From: an uncultured Alphaproteobacteria bacterium
GTDB lineage: Bacteria > Pseudomonadota > Alphaproteobacteria > RF32 > CAG-239
Length of the DNA: 33,716 nt
Assembly (NCBI GenBank): GCA_944391395.1
Contig: CALXTI010000016.1
Coordinates: forward strand, 1 to 33,716
Reading direction: 5' to 3'
The notes below the pieces were generated by a model, which searched no databases, was not told the origin of the DNA, and was given only the letters and a program-made list of their open reading frames with translations. The stretch's first letter is position 1, and the number at the start of each line of letters is the position of its first letter. The position numbers were made by a program, and so were the translations under genes. Shown piece after piece: positions 22,526-31,522 of this stretch.

Positions 22526-23420
22526 AATCAAACTAAATTGCGGTTCGGAACTGCCGCTTAAAAAAGATCAGGCGAATCTGTTTTTAGAAATCATGACGAC
22601 GGTGATGGTGTTTTTGTTTTCCGTGACGCTGGCCGGATATTATTTTATAAATTCCATGGCCGAAAGCTGGCAAAACGGCATATCCGGCAGTCTGACCGTG
22701 CAAATCGCGCCGTCGGCCGAAACCCTGACGGAACAAGAGCAAAACTTGCGTATAAACAAAGTTATTACATTCTTTGAAAACCAGCCCTCTGTCGATAATG
22801 TGGCTTTGCTCAGCCAACGGCAAAAACAACAGTTGTTGCAACCCTGGCTGGGTGATAAAATCAATCTTGAAACCCTGCCGGTACCGGAGTTGTTGGATGT
22901 TCGTCTGCAAGAAGGGCAAGTTTTTGATTATGAACAAACGGCGGCGGCATTGGCGGATTTGGCGCCTTATGCTTCAATCGACAATCATAATGTTTGGCTG
23001 CATAGACTGTTGCAATTGGCCTCGGCCGTTCAAACCATCGGCGTTTCCGTGTTGATGATGGTGTCGACGGTGGGGGCTTTGTCGATTTTTTACGCGACCT
23101 GCACCAGCCTGGGCATTCATGGCAATATTATAGAAATTTTGCATATTATGGGCGCAAAAGATGATTATATTGCGCGTCAATACGCCAGACGCGGCTTTTG
23201 GATTGGTCTTTTTTCGGGTTTGGCGGGAACTTTTTTTGCATTGACGGCTTTTTGGTGGCTTCGGCAATCGGCATTGACTTTTGAAAGCGGGTTGATGAGC
23301 AACGCCGTTATTGCGACGGATGAATGGCTGATGCTTTTGTCTTTGCCGCTATGGACGGCTTTGTTGACGATGGCGACTTCTTATTGGGCCGTTCGTCGGA
23401 CTTTAAGGAAGATTATGTAA
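22515..23420 (+). CDS. ftsX: Cell-division permease-like protein FtsX
   Basis: Inner-membrane partner of FtsE. About 301 residues with the FtsX plan: cytoplasmic start, first helix near 28-50 (TTVMVFLFSVTLAGYYF), a periplasmic domain with the LPVPELLDVRLQEGQ segment, then three helices (VLMMVSTVGALSIFYATC, GLFSGLAGTFFALTAFWWL, LPLWTALLTMATSYWAV). The intracellular ILHIMGAKDDYIARQY loop matches the coupling-helix region. I use the ATG at 22515 because GAGGAG lies eight bases before it; a TTG two codons upstream is less likely. The stop is followed immediately by the next start (TAAATG). Confidence 0.94.
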   Translation: MRGKIKLNCGSELPLKKDQANLFLEIMTTVMVFLFSVTLAGYYFINSMAESWQNGISGSLTVQIAPSAETLTEQEQNLRINKVITFFENQPSVDNVALLSQRQKQQLLQPWLGDKINLETLPVPELLDVRLQEGQVFDYEQTAAALADLAPYASIDNHNVWLHRLLQLASAVQTIGVSVLMMVSTVGALSIFYATCTSLGIHGNIIEILHIMGAKDDYIARQYARRGFWIGLFSGLAGTFFALTAFWWLRQSALTFESGLMSNAVIATDEWLMLLSLPLWTALLTMATSYWAVRRTLRKIM

Positions 23421-24017
23421 ATGCAGCGTGTCAGATTTTTTGTTTTGATGTCGGGCTTGGTCTTTGCCATCATTTGGCTCGGCGGTTTTATCACTTTTCA
23501 TCGGCTGATACGCAGCTATCAACCGGATGAGACAATCAATACCGACGCTATCGTTGTTTTGACCGGCGGACGGAATCGGGTGGCCGAAGCCATGCGTCTT
23601 TATAATAAAGGTTTGGCAAAAATATTGATTATCTCGGGTGTGGGAGAAAATATTACGCTTGACCAGCTGGAACGAGAAAATCATGTTGTTGTGGCCCATG
23701 CTCCGGGGCAAGTGATTTTGGGCAATGAAGCCACCAACACAATTGAAAATGCCATTGAAGTCAGCGAGGCAATCCGGCGCAACAACGCGGCCTCCGTTCG
23801 GTTGGTAACGTCTTATTACCACATGCCGCGCAGCGCACAGGAAATTTTAGCTAAAAATCCGGATATTACAATCATTTGTCATCCGGTATATTCGCAAAAC
23901 GTGTCGGACAAATGGTGGAAGCGCTGGGGAAGTTTTTATCTGATGGCTTCGGAGTATAACAAATTTATGTTTGTGTATCTTAAAAATTTTGCGATGAAAT
24001 TAAAGGAAGGAAACTAA
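23421..24017 (+). CDS. DUF218 (YdcF/ElyC-like) protein
   Basis: 198 residues with one N-terminal membrane helix (about 7-27), then a DUF218 Rossmann-like domain. The hallmarks are DAIVVLTGGRNRVAEAMRLYN, ILIISGVGE, LGNEATNTIENAIE and VRLVTSYYHMPRS. ElyC/SanA/YdcF members act in envelope integrity and peptidoglycan precursor supply, but substrates are not settled. The start codon touches the ftsX stop and no separate ribosome site is seen, so it is probably translated by coupling. Confidence 0.88.
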   Translation: MQRVRFFVLMSGLVFAIIWLGGFITFHRLIRSYQPDETINTDAIVVLTGGRNRVAEAMRLYNKGLAKILIISGVGENITLDQLERENHVVVAHAPGQVILGNEATNTIENAIEVSEAIRRNNAASVRLVTSYYHMPRSAQEILAKNPDITIICHPVYSQNVSDKWWKRWGSFYLMASEYNKFMFVYLKNFAMKLKEGN

Positions 24018-24019
24018 AA

Positions 24020-24775
24020 ATGATTTATATTCGTTCATTGTTGGCTAATGTTTTTTTCTTCGGCGTTATTGTCGTCGGCAGCGTTGTTTCGCCGTTTATC
24101 GCGTTGCTGCCGCATAAATACACGATGTTTTTCTGGGATAAAATGATGATGCCGCTGGCGTTTTGGTTTGTGAAGATTTTTGCCGGGCTTAAAGTGGAAT
24201 TCAGAGGAACGGAAAATATTGCCAGAGCTCCGGCGCTTTATGCCTGCAAACACGAATCGGCGTTGGATACTTATGCGTTTACCCATGCGGTGCCGACAAC
24301 TTCATATGTTTTGAAAAAAGAACTGACCTATATTCCGTTTTTCGGCTGGTCGCAGCATTTTTACGGCATGGTGCCGATTGACCGCAAAGGCGGAGCGGCG
24401 GCAATGAAAAATATGCTCAAAGAAGTCAAAAAGAAAATTGATGATAATCGGCCGGTGATTATTTTTCCCGAAGGAACGCGCTGCAAACCCGGTACGACCA
24501 AAGGCTATAAGCCGGGGTTTTTGTTTGTGGCGGAAAATCTGGATGTCAATATTGTTCCGGTTGCTTTGAACACCGGTCTTTTTTGGCAAAAAGCCTCTTT
24601 CTTGCGTTATCCGGGGACGGCGGTGTTTGAATTTTTAGAGCCGATGAAAGCCGAAAAAGGCGTTGATAAAAAAGCGTTTATGGCTGAACTTGAGCGCCGA
24701 ATCGAGACAAAATGCGCCGAACTAAACGCCGAAGCCGTTAGAAAATATCCGTGGGTTAAGAAAAATATGGGCTAA
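24020..24775 (+). CDS. plsC: 1-acyl-sn-glycerol-3-phosphate acyltransferase
   Basis: Inner-membrane enzyme that acylates lysophosphatidic acid to phosphatidic acid. 251 residues with two hydrophobic N-terminal segments. The catalytic HX4D is H78-D83 (KHESALD), and the glycerol-3-phosphate motif is FPEGTR at 149-154. The first block reads KHES rather than the common NHQS, as in many alphaproteobacterial members. It begins two bases after the DUF218 stop with GGAAGG as ribosome site. Last gene of the ftsE-ftsX-ydcF-plsC operon. Confidence 0.93.
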   Translation: MIYIRSLLANVFFFGVIVVGSVVSPFIALLPHKYTMFFWDKMMMPLAFWFVKIFAGLKVEFRGTENIARAPALYACKHESALDTYAFTHAVPTTSYVLKKELTYIPFFGWSQHFYGMVPIDRKGGAAAMKNMLKEVKKKIDDNRPVIIFPEGTRCKPGTTKGYKPGFLFVAENLDVNIVPVALNTGLFWQKASFLRYPGTAVFEFLEPMKAEKGVDKKAFMAELERRIETKCAELNAEAVRKYPWVKKNMG

Positions 24776-24779
24776 TCCA

Positions 24780-24808
24780 TTGACAAAATTTTCTTTACTT
24801 TATATCAT
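24780..24808 (+). promoter_or_regulatory. Near-consensus sigma70 promoter
   Basis: TTGACA at 24780-24785, exactly 17 bases, then TATCAT at 24803-24808 (five of six). The start point would be near 24815, giving a leader of about 40 bases to the gene at 24856. One of the closest matches to consensus in the window. Confidence 0.75.
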
Positions 24809-24855
24809 GAGCCATGTCTTTATATTAAAATGTATTTATTAAAATTTTTTTTGTT

Positions 24856-25740
24856 ATGGGATATGATTATGTTGATAATTTCTCGGACGAAGAGCGTTGG
24901 GAAGTTATGAAATTAGTGCTTGCCTCCGGCAAGTATGAGCAAATTTTGTCTTTGCTGGATGACGGATATCGGGTTACGGGACCGTTGCTTGAATGCTTGT
25001 ATCGTTTGGGGCAGAAAGGTATTATTGATCAGATACTTGAAAGATCGTATCGTTTTGCTTCCAATACGTGTGGTTTTTTAATGATGTATACGGCTTCTGC
25101 TTCCGTGGATGAGCTTAATGCGAATATCCGTGCACGTGAAAAGAAAAGGAAAACCAGAGAATACGAGGAAAAACAAAAAAAACGTGAAGCGGAGAATGAA
25201 CGCTTGGAAAAAGAATGGCGCTCGGTTGTTGCTTTAGGCTTGGTGCCGGAAACTTTCGAGTATGTTCAGGTTCACAACTGCTGGGGGCGTCTGTTTAAGG
25301 AATTTGGGACAGATGCCGTCGTTGAGGCGGTCGGTGATGACAAACGCTATATTGACGGGCTCAAGAGGGCTCTGCCGAGCGAGTTTTGGTACAAGAAAGG
25401 CGATTTTTCCAAATTGCCCGCCGATTATCATTTGGTCGAAGGTCACGAAGTAGAAAGCGAAGCGTTTCTGGACATGGTTCTTCGTATTGCCGGAGGTGCC
25501 GAGGCTTTATACGGACTTAAAGAGAAAACGGCTGACCGGGAACTTGTAAAACGGGGTTATAAACACCTCTTTGTTCAAGACGGAGTGGTAGGTTGTCGGC
25601 GTCTGGCAAAAGTTAAGGCGTTGACAACGGAGGATTTGCGCAATCTGTATCGGAGCAATCCCAAAGCCGTGAAAAAGTTTATCTGGCATTATGGCTCTTT
25701 TAAGCAAAAGGCCGCGTTGTTTTTCGGCCGGTTGAATTAG
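24856..25740 (+). CDS. Orphan 294-residue coiled-coil protein
   Basis: No family recognised. No signal peptide or membrane helix, so probably cytosolic. Residues 1-85 look helical with a repeat-like feel (ERWEVMKLVLASGKYEQILSLLDDGYRVTGPLLECLYRLGQKG). Residues 88-128 form a very charged coiled coil (REKKRKTREYEEKQKKREAENERLEKEW). The C-terminal half contains VEAVGDDKRYIDGLKRALPSEFWYKKGDF and ends with a basic helix. No Shine-Dalgarno precedes the ATG, yet the promoter is near consensus. The leader is T/A-rich. Its own promoter and a terminator make it a single-gene unit. Confidence 0.7.
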   Translation: MGYDYVDNFSDEERWEVMKLVLASGKYEQILSLLDDGYRVTGPLLECLYRLGQKGIIDQILERSYRFASNTCGFLMMYTASASVDELNANIRAREKKRKTREYEEKQKKREAENERLEKEWRSVVALGLVPETFEYVQVHNCWGRLFKEFGTDAVVEAVGDDKRYIDGLKRALPSEFWYKKGDFSKLPADYHLVEGHEVESEAFLDMVLRIAGGAEALYGLKEKTADRELVKRGYKHLFVQDGVVGCRRLAKVKALTTEDLRNLYRSNPKAVKKFIWHYGSFKQKAALFFGRLN

Positions 25741-25743
25741 GCT

Positions 25744-25786
25744 AAAAAAATATGTCTGAACTTGGTTTCAGGCATATTTTTTTTTT
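25744..25786 (+). terminator. Terminator after the orphan coiled-coil gene
   Basis: AAAAAATATG with CTGAA pairs with TTCAG and CATATTTTTT, ending in about ten T, directly after the stop codon. A-rich on its left side, so it can also act on the minus strand. Confidence 0.85.
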
Positions 25787-25797
25787 AATGTTTGGGG

Positions 25798-25827
25798 AAA
25801 ACGCCGCTTTTTATAAGCGGCGTTTTT
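25798..25827 (-). terminator. Terminator of the HAD gene at 25831
   Basis: Near-perfect AAAACGCCGCTT/AAGCGGCGTTTT inverted repeat about five bases from the stop codon; the minus strand gives GCGGCG followed by T's. Confidence 0.85.
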
Positions 25828-25830
25828 AAA

Positions 25831-26685
25831 TTAAGCTTTTTGTTTTTTCTTTTCTTCACGTTGTTTTAGGACTTCCAAATCGCGTTCGGTGGCGATTTTG
25901 TTTAAGATGGTTTTAACCACGTTGTCTATGTCTTTGCCTTCGGAATAATCCGCCGGCAGGGCAAAATTGACGCGGTCGTCGCGCAGGAGGTTGATGGCCT
26001 TGTCTTTGCTGTGCTTGCTTTTGGGCTTATATACAGCAATGGCGTTGCCGTTGCGGTCTTTGACCATCTTCATGGAAGGAATATCGGTCAAGCCGTCGCC
26101 GAAATAAATGATGCGGCGGAACGGGATGCGCCGTTTGTTATCGGGTGTAAATTCGTTGACCAGTTTGTCATCCGTCTTTTTTAGCCCCTTGTTGATTTTG
26201 GACAAGTATTGAACCTTGGTGGAGTAATTAATCACTCTAGCCGGCCAGACCGGATAACCTTCTTCATCAAAGGCAAAAGAGCAGCCGAAAACGTCGGTAA
26301 AATGTTTGCGGATGCTGCAGCCTTCAATAATTTCTTCATAACCGGAAGACACAATATAGTGCTCAATGTCCAAATCAAGATGTTTGCCATAGGCGTTGAT
26401 GCGGTCAAACCAGGTTTTGACACCTTCGAAATATTCAATCAGCGCGCCGCAACAGTAAAGGTTGTCGCGTCCGAGTTTGATTTTTTTCTCGCGGGCGACT
26501 TTGGTAAAGTAATACATGCTGCCGGTAACCTGATCGGCACAGTTGTCTACCGACCATTGATTGGCTTTTTTCCAAAAAGTTTCGGGTTTCATGCCGAGTT
26601 CGGGGATTAAAACATAATCCTGCATGTAAGTTGTGCTTAACGTTTCATCAAAGTCGTAAACGAGCGCTACTTTGGTCTTTTTCAT
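25831..26685 (-). CDS. HAD-superfamily phosphatase, PSP-like
   Basis: 284-residue cytosolic HAD enzyme. Motif I is YDFDETLS with Asp11/Asp13, motif II is VSSGYEEII, the lysine lies in YSTKVQYLSK, and motif IV is YFGDGLTDIPSMK. The long cap between motifs I and II and the phosphoserine-phosphatase-like order point to a small phosphorylated metabolite, but no substrate can be named. The C-terminal 25 residues are very basic/charged (LEVLKQREEKKKQKA). AGGAG precedes the ATG. It is divergent from the glycyl-tRNA synthetase gene across 91 bases. Confidence 0.85.
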   Translation of the reverse strand: MKKTKVALVYDFDETLSTTYMQDYVLIPELGMKPETFWKKANQWSVDNCADQVTGSMYYFTKVAREKKIKLGRDNLYCCGALIEYFEGVKTWFDRINAYGKHLDLDIEHYIVSSGYEEIIEGCSIRKHFTDVFGCSFAFDEEGYPVWPARVINYSTKVQYLSKINKGLKKTDDKLVNEFTPDNKRRIPFRRIIYFGDGLTDIPSMKMVKDRNGNAIAVYKPKSKHSKDKAINLLRDDRVNFALPADYSEGKDIDNVVKTILNKIATERDLEVLKQREEKKKQKA

Positions 26686-26776
26686 TTTTTGTTATCTCCT
26701 CTTGCTTTTTGGAATAGTATAATATAAAACAAATAAGTTAAGAATTAATCAATTTTATAAAAAGGATTGGAATAAA

Positions 26777-28144
26777 ATGGTTGCGACAACAATGGATCAG
26801 CTGGTGTCTTTATGCAAACGGCGCGGGTTTATTTTTCAAAACGCCGACATTTACGGCGGTATGCAAGGCGTGTATGATTACGGCCCCTTGGGCGTTGAGC
26901 TGAAAAATAACTTAAAAGCCGCGTGGTGGCGGGCGATGGTCTATGAGCGCGACGACGTGGAAGGGCTGGATGCGGCGATTTTGACGAATCGCAAAGTGTT
27001 AAAATATTCCGGCCATGAAGATACTTTCTCCGACCCGATGGTTGATTGCAAAAAATGCAAAGGACGTTTCAGAGCCGATCATTTAAAAGACGGCAAATGC
27101 CCGAATTGCGGTTCGACCGATTTGACCGAGCCGCGGCCGTTTAACCTGATGTTCAAAACCCAGGTCGGTCCGGTGGAAAGCGATGAAAATCTGGCTTATC
27201 TGCGTCCCGAAACCGCGCAGGCGATTTTTACCCAATTCAAAAACGTGATTGATTCCACTTCACGCAAGCTACCGTTCGGGATTGCGCAAATCGGCAAATC
27301 TTTCCGCAACGAAATTACGCCGCGCAACTTTATTTTTCGGGTACGCGAGTTTGAACAGGCCGAGCTTGAATATTTCGTGTTGCCGGGAGAAGATGAAAAA
27401 TGGCACGAGTTTTGGAAAGAAGAACGGATTAAATGGTGGGAAAAACAAGGTCTGGTGCGTGAACATATGAACATTTACACCACGCCGAAGGAAGATTTGG
27501 CGCATTATGCCAAAGCTTGTTATGATATTGAATATCAATTTCCGCACGGCATGGAGGAGCTTGAAGGTATCGCCAACCGCCGCGATTATGATTTGGGCAA
27601 TCATACCAAAGGACAAGACGAATTTCAGCTGGAGGCGCATTGTCATGAAAATCCGGATTCAACGACCAAAATGTGCATCCGTGATGAAGACAACAACCGT
27701 TGGGTTGTTCCGTTTGTGATTGAACCTTCCATGGGGGTTGATCGCGGCGTGTTGGCAGTGATGACAGAAGCCTACACCGAAGAAGATTTGGGTGAGGGCA
27801 ACAGCCGGATTGTTTTGAAACTTAAAAAACATTTGGCGCCGATTAAAGTGGCGGTTATTCCGTTAAAGAAAAACAATGAAGAGATCATGCAAAAATGCCA
27901 TGAAATCAAAAACAACCTGTTAAAACTCGGCATCGGCCGCGTGGCATTGGAAAATACCGGTAACATCGGTAAGGCTTACCGCCGGCATGATGAAATCGGC
28001 ACACCCTTGTGTTTAACGGTTGATTTTGAAACAATAGAACAATCGCCGGCCTCGGTAACGGTGCGCGACCGCGACACCATGGCGCAGACCAGAGTTAACA
28101 TTGACGATTTGCCGAATTATTTAAGGGAATATTTCCTGAGTTAA
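26777..28144 (+). CDS. glyS: Glycyl-tRNA synthetase, single-chain alpha2 type
   Basis: Charges tRNA-Gly. 455 residues with class II motifs of the archaeal/eukaryotic-type GlyRS: start [22 protein letters not shown], zinc-like CKKC at 91-94 and CPNC at 108-111, RPETAQ at 143-148, motif 2 [21 protein letters not shown] at about 176-196, and motif 3 EPSMGVDRG. It ends with the anticodon-binding domain ([11 protein letters not shown] onward). This is not the two-subunit GlyQ/GlyS enzyme usual in alphaproteobacteria. The enzyme looks complete. AGGA lies at a workable distance before the ATG. Confidence 0.95.
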   Translation: MVATTMDQLVSLCKRRGFIFQNADIYGGMQGVYDYGPLGVELKNNLKAAWWRAMVYERDDVEGLDAAILTNRKVLKYSGHEDTFSDPMVDCKKCKGRFRADHLKDGKCPNCGSTDLTEPRPFNLMFKTQVGPVESDENLAYLRPETAQAIFTQFKNVIDSTSRKLPFGIAQIGKSFRNEITPRNFIFRVREFEQAELEYFVLPGEDEKWHEFWKEERIKWWEKQGLVREHMNIYTTPKEDLAHYAKACYDIEYQFPHGMEELEGIANRRDYDLGNHTKGQDEFQLEAHCHENPDSTTKMCIRDEDNNRWVVPFVIEPSMGVDRGVLAVMTEAYTEEDLGEGNSRIVLKLKKHLAPIKVAVIPLKKNNEEIMQKCHEIKNNLLKLGIGRVALENTGNIGKAYRRHDEIGTPLCLTVDFETIEQSPASVTVRDRDTMAQTRVNIDDLPNYLREYFLS

Positions 28145-28165
28145 TTTTTGTGGCGGCGATAAAAG

Positions 28166-28660
28166 ATGAAAAAAACGACAGCTTTGTTTTTTTGTATGAT
28201 GACATTTCTGAACGGGTGCTGTCGGCAGTCTGAACACTATTTTGTTGATGAGCGATTTTATATGCCGATGTACGGTTTTTCGCGTCCCGTTAACGGTATG
28301 CGGCAGCAGCTGACACCGACGGAAGATTTAAGTGTGGTTGATACGAATGATTATAAATCTTGGTATTACGGGTGTAAGATAACTGAAAACCGGAAAAATT
28401 TTGTGGCGTTTGAATGTAAAGGAAAAAAAGCGCGGGGAATTGTCAGCAGCACATATCCAAGACCAAAGAAAATCACATACGAGATTGCCCCGGAACGGGA
28501 TAATATCAGTCATTTTTATCTGGTTACGGAAAGATCATATGAATGGAGTTCATCTAAACAAGAGTGGACAGGCGGTGGCGGTATGACTTATTATATTGAA
28601 GATGAGATGACGCCGCGGTTAAGAGAACGGGAAATACCGAGATATTACAAAAGAAATTAA
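28166..28660 (+). CDS. Putative lipoprotein, family not recognised
   Basis: 164 residues beginning with a lipoprotein signal ending FLNGC, so Cys18 is the likely lipidated residue (with Cys19 next to it). The mature protein is polar and strand-rich with many tyrosines (WYYGCKI, SHFYLVTERSYEW, MTYYIEDEM) and two further cysteines (in YGCK and FECKG) that may pair. No known domain. It starts 21 bases after the glycyl-tRNA synthetase stop and may be co-transcribed with it; the ribosome site is poor. Confidence 0.7.
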   Translation: MKKTTALFFCMMTFLNGCCRQSEHYFVDERFYMPMYGFSRPVNGMRQQLTPTEDLSVVDTNDYKSWYYGCKITENRKNFVAFECKGKKARGIVSSTYPRPKKITYEIAPERDNISHFYLVTERSYEWSSSKQEWTGGGGMTYYIEDEMTPRLREREIPRYYKRN

Positions 28661-28704
28661 AATGGTATGAAGTTGTGCGCCCGGTTAGAGGTGATACATA
28701 AGAG

Positions 28705-28713
28705 TTATCCACA
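28705..28713 (+). promoter_or_regulatory. Perfect DnaA-box-like 9-mer
   Basis: TTATCCACA followed at once by a 20-base AT-only run, in the 106-base gap between two convergent genes. Only one perfect box is present, so this is at most an accessory DnaA site; no replication origin is claimed. Confidence 0.35.
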
Positions 28714-28766
28714 AATTTTTTATTAAAATTTTTGCTGCTGATTTTATGCTTGTTTTGGGGGTGGGT

Positions 28767-29444
28767 TTAATGTTGCGGCAGTTTGCGCGGCCGCATTTTT
28801 TTGCCGGGGCGGAAAATATGGCGGATATCCACGGCAGGCCAGATGCTTTGCAGACCCATGTATATCAAAGCAAGCCCGACCGATAAATTCAAAGCGCTTA
28901 ACAAGGCGGGCGGAAAGAATGCGGTGCCGTAGTGTCCCAATATCGTTACAAACGATAAAAACAACGGCGTGGCGGTCAAAACGCCCAAGGCAAACATTAT
29001 CAGCTGGCGGTGGTGATATTCCGCGTTGACGGCTTTGGCGGTAAATATGCCGGTGTAGCAGACAATGGCGACCGGATTTAAGAGATTTAAGCAAAACACG
29101 GTCAAAAACATATTATTGAAATGCCAGCTGTCCTGAACAATGCCGCCGTGGTGATGCGTTGCCATGAGGCAAAAGGATAGACCGATGAGCGCAATGACAA
29201 TGCCGCCGGCTTTTTTAAATATTGTCGAAAAACGATGAAATTTATTGATTAATTTCATAATGCCCATAACCGAAACAGCCATGAATAATGCGTCGACAGC
29301 CGTTGCGCCCCAGACTCCCTGCAATGCCGTGCTTAAAGGGGCGATGGAGGCTATCTGAAACAATAACAGACAAATCGGGCCGATGCCGCCGACCTGCAAC
29401 GCAAGCCCAAGCTTAAAACCGTCAAGCAGAGGGTGTTTGTTCAT
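28767..29444 (-). CDS. LysE/RhtB-like exporter
   Basis: 225 residues with about six hydrophobic segments in the LysE arrangement: first helix and glycine/proline turn (LALQVGGIGPICLLLFQ, in place of the usual GxxPGP), second helix WGATAVDALFMAVSVMG, a loop, then LNLLNPVAIVCYTGIF, which matches the conserved NP motif of the second half. Probably exports an amino acid or a related metabolite; the substrate is unknown. The His-rich loop (ATHHHGG) is unusual. AGGA precedes the ATG. It is divergent from deoB across 125 bases. Confidence 0.8.
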   Translation of the reverse strand: MNKHPLLDGFKLGLALQVGGIGPICLLLFQIASIAPLSTALQGVWGATAVDALFMAVSVMGIMKLINKFHRFSTIFKKAGGIVIALIGLSFCLMATHHHGGIVQDSWHFNNMFLTVFCLNLLNPVAIVCYTGIFTAKAVNAEYHHRQLIMFALGVLTATPLFLSFVTILGHYGTAFFPPALLSALNLSVGLALIYMGLQSIWPAVDIRHIFRPGKKMRPRKLPQH

Positions 29445-29488
29445 TTGTTTTTATCCTTTTTCATGAAACAATATTCTGATGTTTGGCT

Positions 29489-29494
29489 TATAAT
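29489..29494 (+). promoter_or_regulatory. -10 box of deoB operon
   Basis: Perfect TATAAT 76 bases before the deoB start, without a convincing -35 at 16-18 bases. It points towards the deoB-pgeF-amidase genes. Confidence 0.45.
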
Positions 29495-29569
29495 AAAAAT
29501 TTGTTTATAAAGATTTAAAGGCATTTTTAAATTTTTTTGTTTACGCTGATGATAAAGGAGAAAAGATAA

Positions 29570-30757
29570 ATGAAACGCGTGATTATCTTAATGCTTGATT
29601 CGTTTGGCATCGGCGGTGCGCCGGATGCAGCCAAATTCGGTGACGACGGCGCAAACACTTTGGGGCATATTGCCGCGGCGGTTAACGGGCTTGAAATTCC
29701 CAATATGGCGGCGTTGGGGCTTGGTACGTCGGCGTTTGAAGCCAGCGGCACAAAACCGGATATTGTCGGCAAAGCGCAAATAAATGTCGGAGCAAAATAT
29801 GGTCATATGCGCGAAATCAGCCATGGTAAAGACACGTCTTCCGGACACTGGGAAATGGCCGGCGTGCCGGTATTGTTTGAATGGGGATATTTTAAAAAAG
29901 ACCATCCGTCGTTTCCGGAAAGTTTAATCAAGAATATTGTCCGGCGCGGCAAAATTCCGGGGATTTTGGGCAACGAAGCGGCGTCCGGAACGGAGATTAT
30001 TGAGCGTTTGGGCGAGGAACATATTAAAAGCGGCAAGCCGATTTTTTATACCTCCGCCGACAGTGTTTTACAGATTGCCGCCCATGAAAAACATTTCGGG
30101 CTGCGGCGTTTGTATGATTTGTGCCAAATCGCTTTTGAAGAGGTAAAACCTTATAATATCGCGCGGATTATCGCCCGCCCGTTTGAAGGCGAGAAAAAAG
30201 GCGAATTCAAACGCACCAAAAACCGCCATGATTATTCGGTAACGCCGCCGGCGCCGACGGTGTTGGATGCGCTTAAAAACGCCGGCGGCAATGTGATTGC
30301 CATCGGCAAAATCAATGACATTTACGCCGGTTGCGGCATAACCGAAGTTTTAAAAGCCAGCGGCTTGGAAGAGCTTTGGAACGTAACTTTGGATGCGGTC
30401 AAATCAGCGCCGGATCGTTCAATCGTCTTTACCAATTTTGTGGATTTTGACATGATGTGGGGGCATCGGCGCGATGTGAAAGGCTATGCGCAAGGTTTGG
30501 AATATTTTGACAAGCGCCTGCCGGAACTGGCGGATATTCTACAACCGGATGATTTGGTGTTTATTACCGCCGACCATGGCTGTGATCCGACGTATAAAGG
30601 CACCGACCATACCCGCGAGCAAGTTCCGGTTTTGATGTTCGGTTTAAATGTCAAAGCAGAAAATATCGGACAGAGAAACACTTATGCCGACATTGCCCAA
30701 ACAATCGCGGCGTATTTCGGGCTTAACAAAATGCCGTACGGGGAGAGCTTTTTATGA
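29570..30757 (+). CDS. deoB: Phosphopentomutase
   Basis: Interconverts ribose/deoxyribose 1- and 5-phosphates in nucleoside salvage. 395 residues of the alkaline-phosphatase-like metalloenzyme fold: metal ligand Asp10 in [12 protein letters not shown], the [11 protein letters not shown] segment (phosphorylated Thr region), [13 protein letters not shown] and the C-terminal [18 protein letters not shown]. All expected motifs are present. AAAGGAG precedes the ATG. The last four bases (ATGA) overlap the pgeF start, so translation is coupled. Confidence 0.97.
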   Translation: MKRVIILMLDSFGIGGAPDAAKFGDDGANTLGHIAAAVNGLEIPNMAALGLGTSAFEASGTKPDIVGKAQINVGAKYGHMREISHGKDTSSGHWEMAGVPVLFEWGYFKKDHPSFPESLIKNIVRRGKIPGILGNEAASGTEIIERLGEEHIKSGKPIFYTSADSVLQIAAHEKHFGLRRLYDLCQIAFEEVKPYNIARIIARPFEGEKKGEFKRTKNRHDYSVTPPAPTVLDALKNAGGNVIAIGKINDIYAGCGITEVLKASGLEELWNVTLDAVKSAPDRSIVFTNFVDFDMMWGHRRDVKGYAQGLEYFDKRLPELADILQPDDLVFITADHGCDPTYKGTDHTREQVPVLMFGLNVKAENIGQRNTYADIAQTIAAYFGLNKMPYGESFL

Positions 30758-31515
30758 GTTATCGCGCGTCAAATCTGCCGGCTGACAAACATTGCTTTTT
30801 CGGGCGCGAGGGCGGTGTTTCCGAAGGATTGTACGCGTCGCTTAACACCAATTTGAAAAGCCGGGACAAACGTGAAAATGTCTTAAAAAATCTTGCCGTT
30901 ATCGCCGCTCGTTTCGGGTTGAAATATGATAATATGTATACGATGAAACAAGGGGTTTCGGCTCAGGTCGTCTATGTCGAAAAGGCGGCGCATTTTGAGG
31001 TGTTTGCCGATGGTGTCGTAACGGATAAGCCAGACATTTTGCTTTGTCTTAAAACCGCCGATTGCGCGCCGGTATTGTTGGCGGATTATCAAAACGGTGT
31101 TATCGGTGCGGCGCACGCCGGCTGGCGCGGTGCTTATAAGGGCGTGGCGGAAAATGTCGTTAACCTGATGTTACAAAAAGGAGCACGGCTTGAAAATATT
31201 GCCGCCGCCATCGGTCCGTGCATTCAGCCGGTTTCTTTTGAAGTCGGGGACGATATGCGTGCGGAAGTCTGCTCAAGTTCTTCCGACGGTCAGAAATTCT
31301 TTGCTCCCGGCAAGGATAAAACGCATTTCCAATTTGATTTGAGCGGGTTTGTTGAAGATAAACTGCGGCGTTTGGGCGTTGAAAACGTTATTAATTCCCG
31401 GATTGATACCTATCCGGAGGCAAACGGCTATTTCAGTTTTCGGCGCTATACGCATCAGGGATTAATTAAAGCGCCGTTTGATTATCCGACGCAATATTCG
31501 TGCATTATGTTGTGA
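30754..31515 (+). CDS. pgeF: PgeF/YfiH family (multicopper oxidase-like) peptidoglycan editing protein with one metal-site histidine replaced
   Basis: PgeF removes wrongly placed L-Ser from the UDP-MurNAc stem; the family was once called laccase-like. 253 residues with [31 protein letters not shown] (Cys104), AAHAGWRG (His121) and [15 protein letters not shown]. The family's metal site is His-Cys-His, the first His lying in a Q-x-H motif. Here the corresponding stretch is MKQGVSAQV, with Val68 where His is expected. The DNA (CAA GGG GTT) is unambiguous. Either a nearby residue substitutes or activity has changed. It lies between deoB and a peptidoglycan amidase gene, consistent with a wall role. 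Confidence 0.85.
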   Translation: MSYRASNLPADKHCFFGREGGVSEGLYASLNTNLKSRDKRENVLKNLAVIAARFGLKYDNMYTMKQGVSAQVVYVEKAAHFEVFADGVVTDKPDILLCLKTADCAPVLLADYQNGVIGAAHAGWRGAYKGVAENVVNLMLQKGARLENIAAAIGPCIQPVSFEVGDDMRAEVCSSSSDGQKFFAPGKDKTHFQFDLSGFVEDKLRRLGVENVINSRIDTYPEANGYFSFRRYTHQGLIKAPFDYPTQYSCIML

Positions 31516-31522
31516 GGTAAAT

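Noticed and set aside
31478..31522. N-terminal extension of the amidase
   Set aside because: It lies inside pgeF, has no ribosome site, and the domain starts normally from the ATG at 31523.
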